64,000 bases of DNA. Origin: Cyanophora paradoxa. Lineage: Eukaryota > Glaucocystophyceae > Cyanophorales > Cyanophoraceae. Shown piece after piece: positions 43,701 through 54,987 of this stretch. Each line of letters opens with the position of its first letter. Position 1 is the first letter of the stretch. The translations under genes were made by a program, and so were the position numbers. Where the stretch lies: NCBI GenBank assembly GCA_004431415.1, contig QPMI01000143.1:1-64000 (forward strand). Reading direction: 5' to 3'. The notes under the pieces were generated by a model. That model worked only from the letters and a program-made list of their open reading frames with translations, was not told the origin of the DNA and ran no database searches.

Positions 43701-46070
43701 GCTCAGCGCAATAGTCTTCCGGATCCACTTTAATTTCCCGCAGGTGATGCTCGAGGCGAGCGCGGCGCTCGTCGCCAAGTTCGGCCGCAACGTGCCCGGC
43801 GCCTGGCGCGCCGCCGCCACCTTCCTGCGGGTCGGCGAGCCCGCGCTCGCGCTGTACGTCGCCTCGGAGGCCCTCCGGCGCCACGAAGAGAGCTACATCA
43901 CGTGCACGCAAATGAAATCGAATCGAACCGATCCGGCTGTTCTGATCATGACTTCTAACGGATCGGACAGCTTCAACTGCTCAAAGGACGAGGACAGGTG
44001 CAGCAGCACTTTCAGCGGGGACGAGGAAGAGGGCTTTGCGTACGGTGCGCGTGCAAGAACCTTTCGGATTTAATTTTACGCTGCTGACATATGCATTAAA
44101 CCTCCACTCACTCCGGCGCTGCGCTGCTCTCAGTTGTCCGGCTGTTGAACCACTGGGAGACCAAGGTGACTATGATCGCCGCGCTGCCTCTGCCTCTCTG
44201 GATCTGCTTCCCCCGCATCTGGCTCTGATTCTCCGTCAAACGCTCTGCAGCCGGCGGGGAGCCCAGAGGCCCGGGCACGGGCGAGCTACCTAGCAGGGGG
44301 CTTCGGCGCCACTAGGCAGGGAATGTTCGCGTATGCCGTCGGACTGGATGAGATCGGAAGGCCGGACGACGCGCTGCGCGCGTGCCGGGCGCCGGCGGCG
44401 CTGGACGTGGCCCTTGCGCGCCGCGACGCGGGCGGGTACCGGTGCGGCCGCGTCGCTCGCGGCTGCCGCCGCCTTCTGGGACGCTCATAGCTATAGCGCG
44501 CGCAGGGATCACTCTGACCGGGTCGCCGTCCTGTACGGGCCGGCGCACTGGGAGGACGAGGACTCGAGGCCGTACCTCCGCTGCTGGGCCCTCAACGTGG
44601 TCAGCGCGCGCGCGCAGCTGCCCTGCGCTGTGTGGCGGCGAGTGCACGCTGCCCGCCCTGAACGGGCTGCAGATGCGCGGCGCCGGGGACGAGGAGGCGA
44701 TCGCCACGCTGACGAGCCCCTCCTTCGCGCCGGAGCGCTTCGTGGGCGACGACGGCTTCCTGCTGGACCCCATCGAGGTCTTCGAGGCGTTCGAGGAGCA
44801 CGAGGGGGAAGGGCGGGCCCGCCTCGCCGCCGAGCTCGCGGCGTACTGCGTCCGCGCCGTCGCGTGCTGCCGCGTGGATCGGCTCGACGCCGAGCAGCGC
44901 GACAAGCTCCTCGGCAGCCTCGCGCACTTTGCGGTTGATCCCGAGCTCCCCGCCGCCACGCGGGGCCGGGCGCTGGCTGCCCTGCCCGCCGCCGTCCGCG
45001 CGGCCGTCGCCACCCGCGGACCCTGCGTCGCTGTCGAGCACGTCGAGGCGGGCCCCTCTGAAGCTTTTAATTTTCTTCCCGGCCCTGCGCCTCACATTCC
45101 CGGCAGGAGGCGGTCGCGGCGAGCAGTGTATCGGAGGAGTGCAGGAACGAGCGCCTGGGCCGCGCGATCGAGGTTGCAGTCGCGATGCCGATGTTCTCGT
45201 ACGGCTTTCGCGAGAGGATCCCATCCAAGATCGCCTGCTGCGCGTTCTACGCCGAGGAGGAATGGCTGCCGGCCCCCGCAACGGAGGAGCTCGGCCCTTA
45301 CTACGCCCGCCTCGACCAGGTGATTATGATTATGCTCTACCCAGGCCTCCAGCCCGTTCCGTGTCTTTTGCTGACCGCGAGCTTGCGATCGGTCGGGCCG
45401 GGCCGGGCTGGTGCAGCTGCTCAGGTGGGAGGGCCCCTTCCTCGGCCGCGACGACTACTCGCTCGAGTTCGTCTTGGGCGCCATCGCCCGGGCCGGGGCG
45501 GACGAGTCCGTCCCGGCCGCCTCCCGGGCGGCAGGGGAGGCCACCCTCCCGCCCGTCTTCCGCGCGGCGCTCGCCCTCCAGCGCGCCCAGACCGCCGCCG
45601 GCGTCGTTCCCGTGCGCGCCGCCCGCTAGCTCTCGCGTCGGTCTTGTCTTCCGCTTATCATAGTATGACGGCACCGGCATGCGCAGGACATCCTGGGGTC
45701 CGCCATGTCGGCCGAGGACTTTGCCGAGCGCGGGATCGCCGCGGCGGAGTGCGGGGCCTCCGCCCTCGCCCTCTGCGCCGCCCTCCTCGCCCCGCCGGCG
45801 GCGCCAGGGCCCGCTGAGCCGGCAGCGGCTGCGGCCGAAGACGAGGACGAGGACGAGGCCCTGCGCCTCCTGGCACGAGCCGCGGCCCGGCGGGCCGTCG
45901 AGCTCGGGGGCGCCCCGGGGCTTCGCCCGCTCCTCGGGGCGGGGTTGATGCAGGAGGGGGACGTGAGGGCCGTCGCCGCCGCCGCCCCCGCCATCCTCGC
46001 GCTCGACGTGCCCGGTGAGCTGCCCGATAAAACTTTAATTTGGTTCACGTTGCATGCAGCTGCAGGATGA
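37705..46070 (+). CDS. Large SWIM zinc-finger protein with helical repeats; gene contains an LTR element in an intron
   Basis: The SWIM domain is built from two exons: EQFERAERLCAERAVSGTWR, then DGLALILAADCSCVEG, then (intron 38155-38212 region) LLCSHTAAVLLCLG, giving CxC...CxH. Downstream exons are alpha-helical: YIEELRREVVRMVTEGAFEA, AVRLAEIASGRLSTT, LSERYEGAGRLAQAAQDGVW, FLLLACSARQLHEELWVEMQ, HERAVVRAWTLQNVLACAVD, GTAPEGFLFRTAARAAATLV, then VMLEASAALVAKFGRNVPGA, GDDGFLLDPIEVFEAFEEHE, RIPSKIACCAFYAEEEWLP and FLGRDDYSLEFVLGAIARAG. The frame EGRAL / VMLEAS is restored only by removing the whole 40371-43743 intron. It ends LDVPG with TGA at 46068-46070. SWIM domains bind zinc and mediate DNA or protein contact; they occur in ZSWIM E3 adaptors and transposase-derived proteins. 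No helicase or MULE transposase domain is seen, so the function is open. Confidence 0.6.
40428..40770. repeat. 5' LTR
   Basis: 343 bp, TG...CA. The sequence is the same as 43368-43710 at every position I compared. Confidence 0.92.
41491..41755. repeat. Degenerate tandem duplication inside the LTR element
   Basis: Two units of about 142 bp. Each contains GCGCCCGAGGTCTCACCTAC followed by GACGGCTGC, then a CGAGGCACGCTCA string and a GGCGAGTG string. They differ by scattered substitutions, so they are older than the LTR pair suggests. Confidence 0.7.
43368..43710. repeat. 3' LTR
   Basis: 343 bp, identical by eye to the 5' LTR; followed by the target duplication ATAG and then the intron acceptor at 43741-43743. 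Confidence 0.92.
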
Positions 46071-46751
46071 TGCAGCGCTAGCTGTCCCTCGCGTAACTAG
46101 TACTGCATTTTTTTCCTGACCCGCCGTGCATGCAGCCAGCTAGCGCTGCAGCGGCGCAGCTTCTTTGCTTGCCCGGTGCGCTGCGCATGCTGTTCCGCGT
46201 CGTCCGATGTCGTGCGAGGACGCGTACGCGTACGCGTACGCCAGCAGCGACGAGCGCCATCTCTCACTAGTAATTGTGACGTAAAAGGAGGTCGCCGGGT
46301 CGCCGGAGCCTGTTTCAGCCTGATTTATATTTCATCAGGATTGAATCAGGCGGAAACAGGCTTGGCGAAACAGGCTCAGCCATATTTCGGAGGACTGAGC
46401 TCGAGCCTGATTTGAAATTAAACGGGCTGAATGAGGTTCAAATCAGGCTTGAGGCCGCGGGCAGGCTTCAATCAGGCTTTAGCATCAGGCTTGAATCAGG
46501 CTTATATCAGGCTGGATCAGGCTTGCTAAACCCCGCCCCGGCCCGCCCCCAGCACCGCGCCGGCACTCGGGCTCATCGATATCGCCGCCCTCGAGTCCTT
46601 TCGATGTGAGCCGAATTCGAACGTAAACTTTAATTAATAGGAGTCTTGACGTGGATCTCGTGAATAATGTCGTAACTATCTAAAATCTTCTAATATGAGT
46701 CTTAACGTGCATCTTATTCTAAATCTTAACCTATTCTGACTGCAGCTTATT
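46071..46751. other. Intergenic region with degenerate short repeats
   Basis: It contains a CGCGTACG run near 46220-46240, then the ATCAGGCTT-type cluster listed separately, then an AT-rich segment. No gene is supported. Confidence 0.5.
46310..46532. repeat. Interspersed ATCAGGCTT / AACAGGCT repeat cluster
   Basis: The words TCAGGCTT, CAGGCT and CCTGATTT recur about a dozen times in 220 bp at irregular spacing (for example near 46334, 46364, 46446, 46469, 46488, 46502, 46517). The unit is degenerate; origin unknown. Confidence 0.65.
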
Positions 46752-48087
46752 GTACTAGTGGCCCGGCCGCGTTTGGCGCGCCGGGGGTGCAAGGGGGGAA
46801 TCGGGATCTAATGAAAGAGTAGTAGTGGCACGAACATGCACGGGGCAGATGTAGATCGACCCCGGCCCAGCGCGCGCGGCAGGTTGAAGTAGTAAAGATA
46901 GACACAGATTATATATATGATTGAAAAGAATAGAAAAGGGCTGATAAGCAGACGCTGCGATCTAACCGAATAAAGAAAAGCCTGAATGAAAGGCCAGATT
47001 CAGCGCACTGTATATGAAAGATTGCTCTGGAGCGGAAAAACGCTGCGCATCATCTGTGTTCGCGCGGCCTACCCCTAACCCTGAACAGCTGGCCAGTGGC
47101 TAAAAGATGATGGTGTTGTCTGCAGAGGGCTTGCCGTAAACATAGGCGATCCAGGCCTTCTGGAGGGGGTCGAGGCGGAAGTCGACCATGGAGGTGAGCG
47201 GCAGCCAGCGGCGGCGGTCCTGAAGAGAGCCGTCTTGCGAGAGCATATGCATGGTGAGGCGGCCCGCCGCTTCGAGCGCCCGCAGAGCCACGCGGCTGGC
47301 GCGCTGCTCGCTACCGCTGCGCATCTGGTAGACAAGGTCTTGAATTTCGATATCCGCGAGGCCGGCGTCACGCGTACGGAGGCGCTTGAGGACTCCCATG
47401 TGGAGGTCCTCGATCGCAGACGCGGGCGCACGCGGGGTGCCGAATGAGCGGACAAGCGCCACGTCGTGCGCAGCACACGAACTATAGCTAGTCTGCTGTC
47501 CGGGTGCCGATCGCAACAAGAGCGCCGAGCGCCCGGCCCGGCCGGCGTGCTCGGCTGGCACACGCGGTTCTGCAATATAAGCTCGATATAAGCTCGATAT
47601 AAGCGCAGCAAGAGAGTACGGTCTAGATCTGGCCGGCGGGGCGTGCTCGGCTGCGATCAGCTGCAGCGGCGCAGGCAGCAACGCGAGCATGTTTCTAGCC
47701 TAGTAGGAAGCGGAAATCTAGAGGAGACGTTGACAGGTAGAGAGAAGTGGTTCCATGCAGAACCGCGCAACGAAGAGCAAGGCGTACGCGACGCACTGCG
47801 AGGAAGCCGAAATCTAGAGGAGACAGCTAGGGAGAACTGGTTCCATGCAGAACCGCGCAAGGAATTCGAAGACCGGAGTTAGAGAGAAGTTAGTTTTCCC
47901 CTCGAAAACCACTTTTTCCCCTCGAATTCGACGCTCGAAAGTCGAGGGCTGACCGGTTCACCGAGCCAATCGGATCGCGAATAACCGACAATTTCGTTGC
48001 AAGCTGGCCCTCGAAAACGGCCTCATAGAAAACTTTTGGCTGAAGCGAGGGAACGGGAAGCAAGGGGGCCCCCTTCCCCCCTTGCAA
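46752..48087. mobile_element. Duplicated segment copy 1, with inverted ends (possible DNA transposon remnant)
   Basis: Homologous in direct orientation to 56676-57801. The inverted motif GCAAGGGGGGAA (46789-46800) is answered by TTCCCCCCTTGC (48074-48085) at the other end. The shared sequence starts about 35 bp outside the left motif at GTACTAGTGGCCCGG. It also contains a two-copy internal repeat (GAAATCTAGAGGAGAC ... TTCCATGCAGAACCGCGCAA) at about 47711-47867. It carries the minus-strand frame at 47100-47690. Confidence 0.7.
47100..47690 (-). CDS. Unknown protein encoded in duplicated segment copy 1
   Basis: Open frame from ATG 47690 (MLALLPAPLQLIAAEHAPPA) to TAG at 47100-47102. Its C-terminal half looks protein-like: GLADIEIQDLVYQMRSGSEQ, RALEAAGRLTMHMLSQDG, SMVDFRLDPLQKAWIAYVYG, KPSADNTIIF. 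The first half is low quality and may be intron or 5' flank; the true first exon may differ. The second genomic copy is frameshifted while the amino acid words persist, which supports past coding use. I recognise no family. Confidence 0.4.
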   Translation of the reverse strand: MLALLPAPLQLIAAEHAPPARSRPYSLAALISSLYRAYIAEPRVPAEHAGRAGRSALLLRSAPGQQTSYSSCAAHDVALVRSFGTPRAPASAIEDLHMGVLKRLRTRDAGLADIEIQDLVYQMRSGSEQRASRVALRALEAAGRLTMHMLSQDGSLQDRRRWLPLTSMVDFRLDPLQKAWIAYVYGKPSADNTIIF

Positions 48088-48368
48088 TTAGCTAATTATA
48101 AAAATGCATTGCAAATATGGAATTCGGGGGTCAGCCCCGCGGCCGCCGCGCCCTGCCAGGCTGGCTGATGCCGGCTGCAGGACCTGGAAATTTAAAGCGG
48201 CCTCGGCATCGAAGTCGAGCCTTAGTGAACGAGTTAGATCATGATCAATCATTAATATAACATCAATAATACTGCGTAGTACATGAATGTGCGTGTGCGT
48301 CGGCAAATGAGAGTTCACTGGCCCCGCAGCTGCGAATCCTGCGATGCGTACGCGTGGGCGACTGAGCT

Positions 48369-49136
48369 CTAGACGGCAGCTTCGCCTGCGAAGCCGCCCT
48401 CGAGCTCGACCGCCTCGAGCGACTCCGCCTCCGCGAGCGTCTGAGCTCCACCCACGCTGTCAGGTGAAATCTGGGTGAAACGGGGGCTGCGCGGGGCTTG
48501 AGCTCGCCTCGTCATCCACGGCCGCCGCCTCGTCCTCGTCTTCGCCGGCCGCGTCCACAGAAGCGACTGCATACGCGGACAGGCACAGCGATCGCGAGGT
48601 CAGCGCCGCTCTTCAATCTCAAACAACATTGATCGAGTGCACCGTCGCTATCAAGGCGATAAATTGATTCGAGGTCGAGGTCGGACGCGACCGCCAGCTT
48701 GCTGGGAACTAGTGCTGGCGCCGAGTACCCGTCGACGTACGTGGCGTTGGGCAGCTCGTAGAAATAGGTATTGAAGTGCACGGGCCGGGCGGTCGGGTCG
48801 CCGTTCTTCAGGGGCGCCACGGTCGATAGTGGAAGACCCGAGTCTGGTGCGAAGATGTTTGAATTGTAGAAGTGGATGCCCTGCGACCATATATTGCGGT
48901 TGGCATCGGTTGCAGGCAAAATTCACAAATAAGTCGAATATGTATTCAAGCACTGAAATGTACCTCTGATTCTTCTGCGCATGTTTTCCTGTGGCACGAG
49001 TTTTGCGAGTTATTATCTGGAAGGGGCGGCCACATGCAGACGTTTATATATACGTACAGTACTGCAGGCTGTCCTTCGCCTTGAGAGGCAACGCAAAGAG
49101 AGTCATTGCTGCTGAAACGCAGAGTGCTGCTTGCAT
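48369..49136 (-). CDS. Small secreted protein with signal peptide
   Basis: ATG 49136 opens MQAALCVSAAMTLFALPLKA followed by KDSLQ, a typical cleavable signal peptide. After one or two introns (about 48885-49060) come GIHFYNSNIFAPDSGLPLS, GDPTARPVHFNTYFYELPN, ATYVDGYSAPALVPSKLAVA and a Glu/Asp/Ala-rich C-terminal part ending LEGGFAGEAAV with TAG at 48369-48371. The exact splice joining the signal exon to GIHF was not resolved. No family is recognised. Extracellular or vacuolar location is inferred from the signal peptide. Confidence 0.5.
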
Positions 49137-49200
49137 GGTCAAACCTCTGTCATTCGACAACCGTACGCGTATTATAATTAGTTGTGCATTACCGCGATTG

Positions 49201-52200
49201 TTAAAGCGATTCCTTCAAAAAGCGCACCGCAAAGGCTGCCCCGAAGTCCATTTGATGCGGGCCGGTGGACATGCCGATTTTGTACTCGTTCGCCCACTCG
49301 CTCGGGGCCATCGTCAGCGTGTCGCCCTCCTCGTGCGCGTCGGAAAGTCCTGATTCGAACGAAAGCACGTTTGAGTGTGTTCATGTATTCATGGAAGGTG
49401 AATAGATGAAGAAATGCATATGCAGACCGCCTGTAGAAGTGATGATATCACCCGTCAGCCAGTTCATGAAAGCGTTCGCATATTGAACTCCTTCGAAGTC
49501 GACCGTAGTCCAGAACTGCGACGGATCGACGGCTGCACAGCGCAGGGTCAAGATTGTAGGGGATCCCGGATGGCAGCGGCAGGAAAGCTAAAGCAGAATT
49601 GAGGGACAGGCAAGCCCGCATGCGCACTCGGGTACTGTGTGCCGTCCTCGGCGATGGCGGTCCCCATCTTGCACGGGGCGAAGTACACGTTGGGCCCGCC
49701 GGTGCTGGTGAGGCAGAGCTTGCCCCCGTCCGCTGCAGTCATTATCGGGGAGCCGTTCACGTAGATTTTCCCGTCGAACGTCGGGGCGGCCGCGGGGGCG
49801 GGCACGGCGTCCGTCGGCAGCGGACACTTCAGGTCCGCCGGGACCTCGCACTTGCCGCCGTCGCTGCAGCCGGCAGAACGCGACAGTTAGCGTCGAATAG
49901 CTGTAAGAGAATGCAAAAGAACGGTTTGCGAAGATCTAGAGATACGATCTAGAGATCGTATAGAAACAGGCTGAAGCGTTCGGCCGCGCACCGGCACATG
50001 CTCGTGATACTCGCCGTGTAGTCAACGCTGGGGCCCTGGACCGCCAGGCAGGTGCCCTGCGCATGCATTTGAGCGTAGTAGATTAGATTACATTAGTAGA
50101 CTAGCATAGTAGATATAGAATAGCCCAGACGCGCACGGAGACGCAGGACTTGGGGCCGGGGGCCGCCGCCTGGAAGTCGGGGGTCACGTCCATCGTCCTG
50201 TTATGTTATGTTAACGTTAGCATCGCGGACGCCTTCTAAGCTTTCGAATTCCAAATAGCAACGGGCTAGTATGTATAATTACATCCCGCACCCGGGGATA
50301 AGCTTCTCGGGCACGAAGGCTTGCTTCAGATCGGTGCGCGTCTCCGTGGTTTCGACCTGCCGCGGTACATGTCACGTACGATCATATCGGTTTAGGGCTG
50401 TTCTCCGCAAGCGAAGGCCGCATGCAGGGAGCAGTGGACATGATATGCGTGCATGCACATGCGCACCCGCGCGCCGGTAATCTTGCTGGTGGGCGTGACG
50501 CTCGGGGCCCCGTTAGGGAGCTGCGTGCTGCCGGGCAGCAGCGTCTGTACATGATACGCGGAGAGTAAGAGCCCAAACGATTGCGCATTTGCAAGCGCGG
50601 GCTGGACCTGGATGGGGTTGATGTTTTCCGCCTCGGAGTGCGCGGTCTTGGTGGTGGTCTCGCGGTCCTCGCGCGCGTGCACCTCGTACCGCCCGACCTG
50701 CACGCCACGAAGAGGAGTACGTGAATAAATATAAATAATGATGCAAAGACTTCAGCTGTTAGAATTGCGAAGTACAAAAAGTCCATCTTCACCTCGAGAC
50801 CTGCGCATCCACGAGAACCGCAGTCAGTCACAATCAAATCCGATGATCATCATCAAAAGCAATTACGAAAAAGATGCTTTAATTGCTAATCTCATCCTGG
50901 CAGACATCGCACCGGGCTTTGCGTACTGGCCGATGTTGAAGCCGCCATCGAGGAACGTGTAGGGGCCGACGCCGCTGATCGTGCCCGTCTGTCCACGCGC
51001 AGCTCAGGCCCAACGCACGCTCAAGCCAAATCTCTTTCTTTTTCCAAAGGATCGCACCTCAGTCTTGGAGAACGTGCCCTTCTCCTCGACCGTGCGCTGT
51101 AAGTCCTTGTGCGTGTTCACGTCGTAGGTGAGCGTGTAGGGGATCGTTTGCACGTCCTGCAACGGCGGAGCCGATCGTGAGACAATGCATCGTGAATTGA
51201 TGAAAAGTACTATCTCAGCCGCCCGCTGGTTACCTTGGCCTGCGTCGTGCCTGCGAGTGCCACACGGGTCACCGCCTCCGGATCGAGGTTCTGCAGTCGT
51301 GCACGAGCGCGTCCATCAATATTCAAATTCGTGCAGACAATAACATGTAGTCCAGTTGCATGCTACGCACCGTGTCGAGGGCGAGAGCATTCAGGAGCAT
51401 GTTGTCGATTTGGGCCTTGACGGCAGCATCCGTGATGCTCGCGAGGTCGGCGATCGGCTTGGCGCTCTCCACGGAGAGCGTGTGAAGGTGCGCATTGAAG
51501 CTGCGGCGATATTTAATATATGACGAACTTGGCACCTCAAGGCCCTTCATTGTATTCGTGCGCACCACGGGCCAGTGCCGGAGCAGGCCTGCTGCGCGGC
51601 CGCGTACGTGATGAACTCGTTCTTCGTGGTTGTGATCGTCAGGCCCTCCTGGGTCCACTCGCCGGGGGCGCCCGGGGCGGGGAGCCGCTCGGGGGACGAG
51701 GGGGCTTTCGGGGTCTGGCTCGAGGATGTGCCGTTGAAGGACTCGGTCTTCTCGTCGCGGGTCCAGGTGATCTTGTCATCCGCCGGCGTGGGCGTGTACG
51801 CTGAAGAGCTGCGCGGGCAAGAAGCGCACAAAGTACTTCCTCAGCGCACAATTGTAATCTAAATTAAATTTGAATCAAGCGCGAATTCTGTGGCGCACGT
51901 AATTGGGACCTCTTTGCCGTAGTAGATGTCGGTGGGCGTGACCTGCTGGCGGATAACGTACTTGCCTGGAGCGGAGTGAGCTTCGACGGCAGCGTTGCAC
52001 CTTCGTAAAATGCGAAAGCGAGCAGACCCGTCTCAGTGTAGCTGTCGGTCGAATCGAAAGTTTTCGTCTGCTTGTACGGGTCCGTGTACCTGGGCGATAA
52101 ATATTCGCATTCAGAATTCGAAGAGACCAGATCTCAGGGGAATATATATATATTAATTGTTTAATTGAATTTCTGACGCACGTGTAGCCCTGGATCTTGG

Positions 52201-53092
52201 TGCCGTCCATGGAGTAGGGGCCGGTGCCGTTGTAGACGGCGGTGTCCACGCGGATCTTGCCCACCTCGCTGAAAGGCAGCTCGTAGGAGCCCTGCGGTGC
52301 CGGCGCACGGAGATAAGCACCTAGCTCTGAATTGTGCGAATTAAATTCCGAGAGCGGGGCGACGCACGGCTTCAATCTTGACGCCGGGCGCCGCGTTAAG
52401 CTCCTGGCAGGGCTGGCTGACGGTCGAAGTTGTGACGCCAGTGGGGATCGTCGCGCCGTCGGTGGGGATCGTCGCGCCGTCGGTGGGGATCGTCGCGCCG
52501 TCGGTGGGGATCGTCGCGCCGTCGGTGGGGATCGTCGCGCCGTCGGTGGGGATCGTCGCGCCGTCGGTGGGGATCGTCGCGCCGTCGGTGGGGATCGTCG
52601 CGCCGTCGGTGGGGATCGTCGCGCCGTCGGTGGGGATCGTCGCGCCGTCGGTGGGGATCGTCGCGCCGTCGGTGGGGATCGTCGCGCCGTCGGTGGGGAT
52701 CGTCGCGCCGTCGGTGGGGATCGTCGCGCCGTCGGTGGGGATCGTCGCGCCGTCGGTGAACGCAGTGTCGTCATCGAAATCGTAGAGGTTCTCGTCATAA
52801 TAAGTAGGCTGATGTTCGAGGGACATAAGCACGATGTGCATAACACTCTTAATGAAGCCGGAGCGGGATAAAAGCTAACCTTTACAGCATCCAGGGATTC
52901 CGGAGCAGGCGGCGGCACCCAGCTGCCGTATTGCGCGACCCATCCCGTGGCTGGGTCTACGTATTCGTTGTCGACCGAAGACGCAGAATAGTTCGGTTCC
53001 GCGGGAAGTTCCGCACGCAGCGTCCAGCCATTCGAGTCATCGTACTGGTAGAACCTCCTCTCGATGTCGGAAGCGGTCGACTCAACCACCAT
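49201..53092 (-). CDS. Unknown multi-exon protein with 15-copy heptapeptide repeat and beta-rich modules
   Basis: ATG 53092 (MVVESTASDIERRFYQYDDS). Checked splices: SLDAVK / PTYYDENLYDFDDD; VKIEA / GSYELPFSEVGKIRVD; GTKIQGYT / YTDPYKQTKTFD; LLAFAFYEG / KYVIRQQVTPTDIYYGKE; DIITSTGG / LSDAHEEGDTLTMAPSEWA. The stop TAA is at 49201-49203 after FAVRFLKESL. An acidic start precedes fifteen TDGATIP repeats. Then GTGPYSMDGTKIQGYT echoes VGPYTFLDGGFNIGQY further on, suggesting repeated beta modules with Lys/Thr-rich strands. No signal peptide is visible at this start. No family is recognised. The repeat could be a Thr/Pro-rich stalk of a surface protein, but that is a guess. Confidence 0.6.
52441..52755. 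repeat. Minisatellite, 15 perfect 21-bp units, coding TDGATIP heptads
   Basis: The unit starts GTGGGGATCG and ends CGCCGTCG on the plus strand; 315 bp equals exactly 15 units. Read on the minus strand it gives TDGATIP per unit. The length is a multiple of three, so changes in copy number keep the frame. No unit carries a mismatch by eye. Confidence 0.95.
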
Positions 53093-54835
53093 GGCTCCGA
53101 ACGCAAGTCAAGCAAGATATAGAGCCGGCGCCTGCGCGACAGAGCGTGAGCTCTATGCTGGACGGCCCGGGCCCGTTGCGCGTACGGCGTCCCATAATTT
53201 AGACATATGCATATACCTATACAATCGCCGCGGCGTGGCGCGCGGAGCCTCAGAAAACATCAAGGCCTAGGCCTGCAGCTGTACATGTATCCAGTTCCAG
53301 AATATAGAGAGCCCGCAGCGCTAGCGTCGCGCCTAAATCAACGCGCCTGTGTGTCTCTTTATCTGCGCAGGCCCTCGCACTGCGACACGGCGCCGGCGGT
53401 CGACGTCTTAGCAAGCTAGCTCTAGAGAGAGATCTGATGTGCCGACGTCGACTCGGTGATCGGACACGACATCGAAAGCGCATTCGACGGCGAGCTCACC
53501 TTGGTCTGGAGCGCAGCTAGCGCCGCGGTGCTGCAGATGGAGAACCTTGAAAGGCGGCGAATCTACCGGTAGATGTGATGAATTTCGAACTCGGAAGGAG
53601 CTGTCAGAAATCTTTAGCTATAGGATACTAGTATATAGCACATACACTACTGTAGCACGTTTACGGTATACTGGTATACTACGGTACGGTATACCGTATA
53701 CGAACTAGAATGCGCGCCGGCGGCGCCGCGCTATAGCGCTAGCGTTGTGCACCGTGGCACGTGCGGCCTGTCACAGTGTGCCGCGCGTACCTGCGACGGT
53801 CCTGCCGCGACTCCTGCGTGCGTTATATAATTAACGTTTGCGCCTTCCGTACTACGGTAGTACTGTACATGTCAATTGCAATGTATACGTTCAAGTTAGA
53901 CGGGTAGTAAGTTAGACGCGGATAGACGAGGTCACCCATTCGTGTAACTTCATCCCCGTCTAAAACCCCCTCAAAGGGGTATGCCGTAATACTACTTGTA
54001 TATATATATGGAGCAGCCCGGCGGCCATGGCCAGCAGCTCGTCTAACTTTATAAATTTGTCCACATCTATTGTGGTGGGTGGGCAACTTATCATAGTATA
54101 ATAAATTATATATATTAATAATTTAATAGCCTTGCATACTTAAGCTGCAGACTGAAAATTTTCAGCTTCCTTCCCGGAGTCCGAAGTTCGGATCGACCCG
54201 GGAATCAAAGTTCGGAATCCCAACTAGTAGTAGGCTACTAGTAGCCTGTGATAGTGTGAGACTGTGTGACTTCGGATCCGGAGCTCGAGCCTCGATCGGA
54301 GGATCGGAAGTTCGAATTCCGGAATGCCGATCAGAAAAAAGACAAGAAATTAAAAACACTCGAAAGTATTTCGCGAACAGCCAATTGCAAATTAGTTGAA
54401 ATTAGTCAAATTACACGGTTGCATGCAGCTAGGCTACTAGTACTAATGATCAATAGCCTGCTATTATCTCCAGGTATAATTATAAGTAGCTCCGATTCCT
54501 CCGAATTCGAATCTGGCTCCGATCCGAACGATCGCGAGGCTCTACTAGACTACTACTGCATGTAGGAATTTCGAATGCTTTTTTATTGCTTCTACTGCAT
54601 TTTTAGCCGGTGTTTTAAATTGCCGACTCAATGCCGAGAGGCCGAATTCGGCAATTTTAAGCCACGGCAATTCTCAGGGGGTAGGGCAAAACGGACGCTT
54701 TGTATGGCGCCATCGAAGAAATCCAGAGTTTCGGCAATTGTTTGCCACGGCAATTCCGGTTTTGGTTGAATACGGCAATTTAACTACGCGGCAAATATGC
54801 CAGTCGCGAGTACTACGCATACGGTACTAGGCTAC

Positions 54836-54987
54836 TGGTACTAGTAGTCGCGACTCGCGAGTCGCGACTCGCGACTCGCGAGTCGCGATCGCGAGCCTCG
54901 CGATCGGAGTCGCGACTCGCGACTCGCGAGTCGCCTCGACTCGCGAGTCGCGAGTCTCGCGACTCCCGAGTCCCGACTCCGAGGCAG
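54836..54987. repeat. GACTCGCGAGTC palindromic cluster 1
   Basis: Dense alternation of GAGTCGCGA and GACTCGCGA words, many self-complementary. It ends GACTCCGAGGCAGTG. Confidence 0.85.

Larger units (their letters stand above)
40428..43710. mobile_element. Non-autonomous LTR retrotransposon (LARD/TRIM-like), 3,283 bp
   Basis: Two direct repeats of 343 bp, starting TGTGCCGCCC and ending CTCAGCGCA (TG...CA ends), bound a ~2.6-kb interior. The flanks show a 4-bp target site duplication ATAG (40424-40427 and 43711-43714). The base pairs right after the 5' LTR read TGGGGGCTGCTG, as expected for a tRNA primer-binding site (TGG start), and a purine stretch GCGGGAAGCG precedes the 3' LTR. The interior has no reverse transcriptase, integrase or gag that I can see. 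It sits inside an intron of the SWIM gene. The LTRs read the same line for line, so insertion is recent. Confidence 0.9.

Noticed and set aside
52332-52871. Plus-strand open frame across the minisatellite (VGGDRRA and VGIVAPS readings)
   Set aside because: A perfect 21-bp unit keeps several frames open; only the minus TDGATIP frame joins neighbouring exons through good splice sites.
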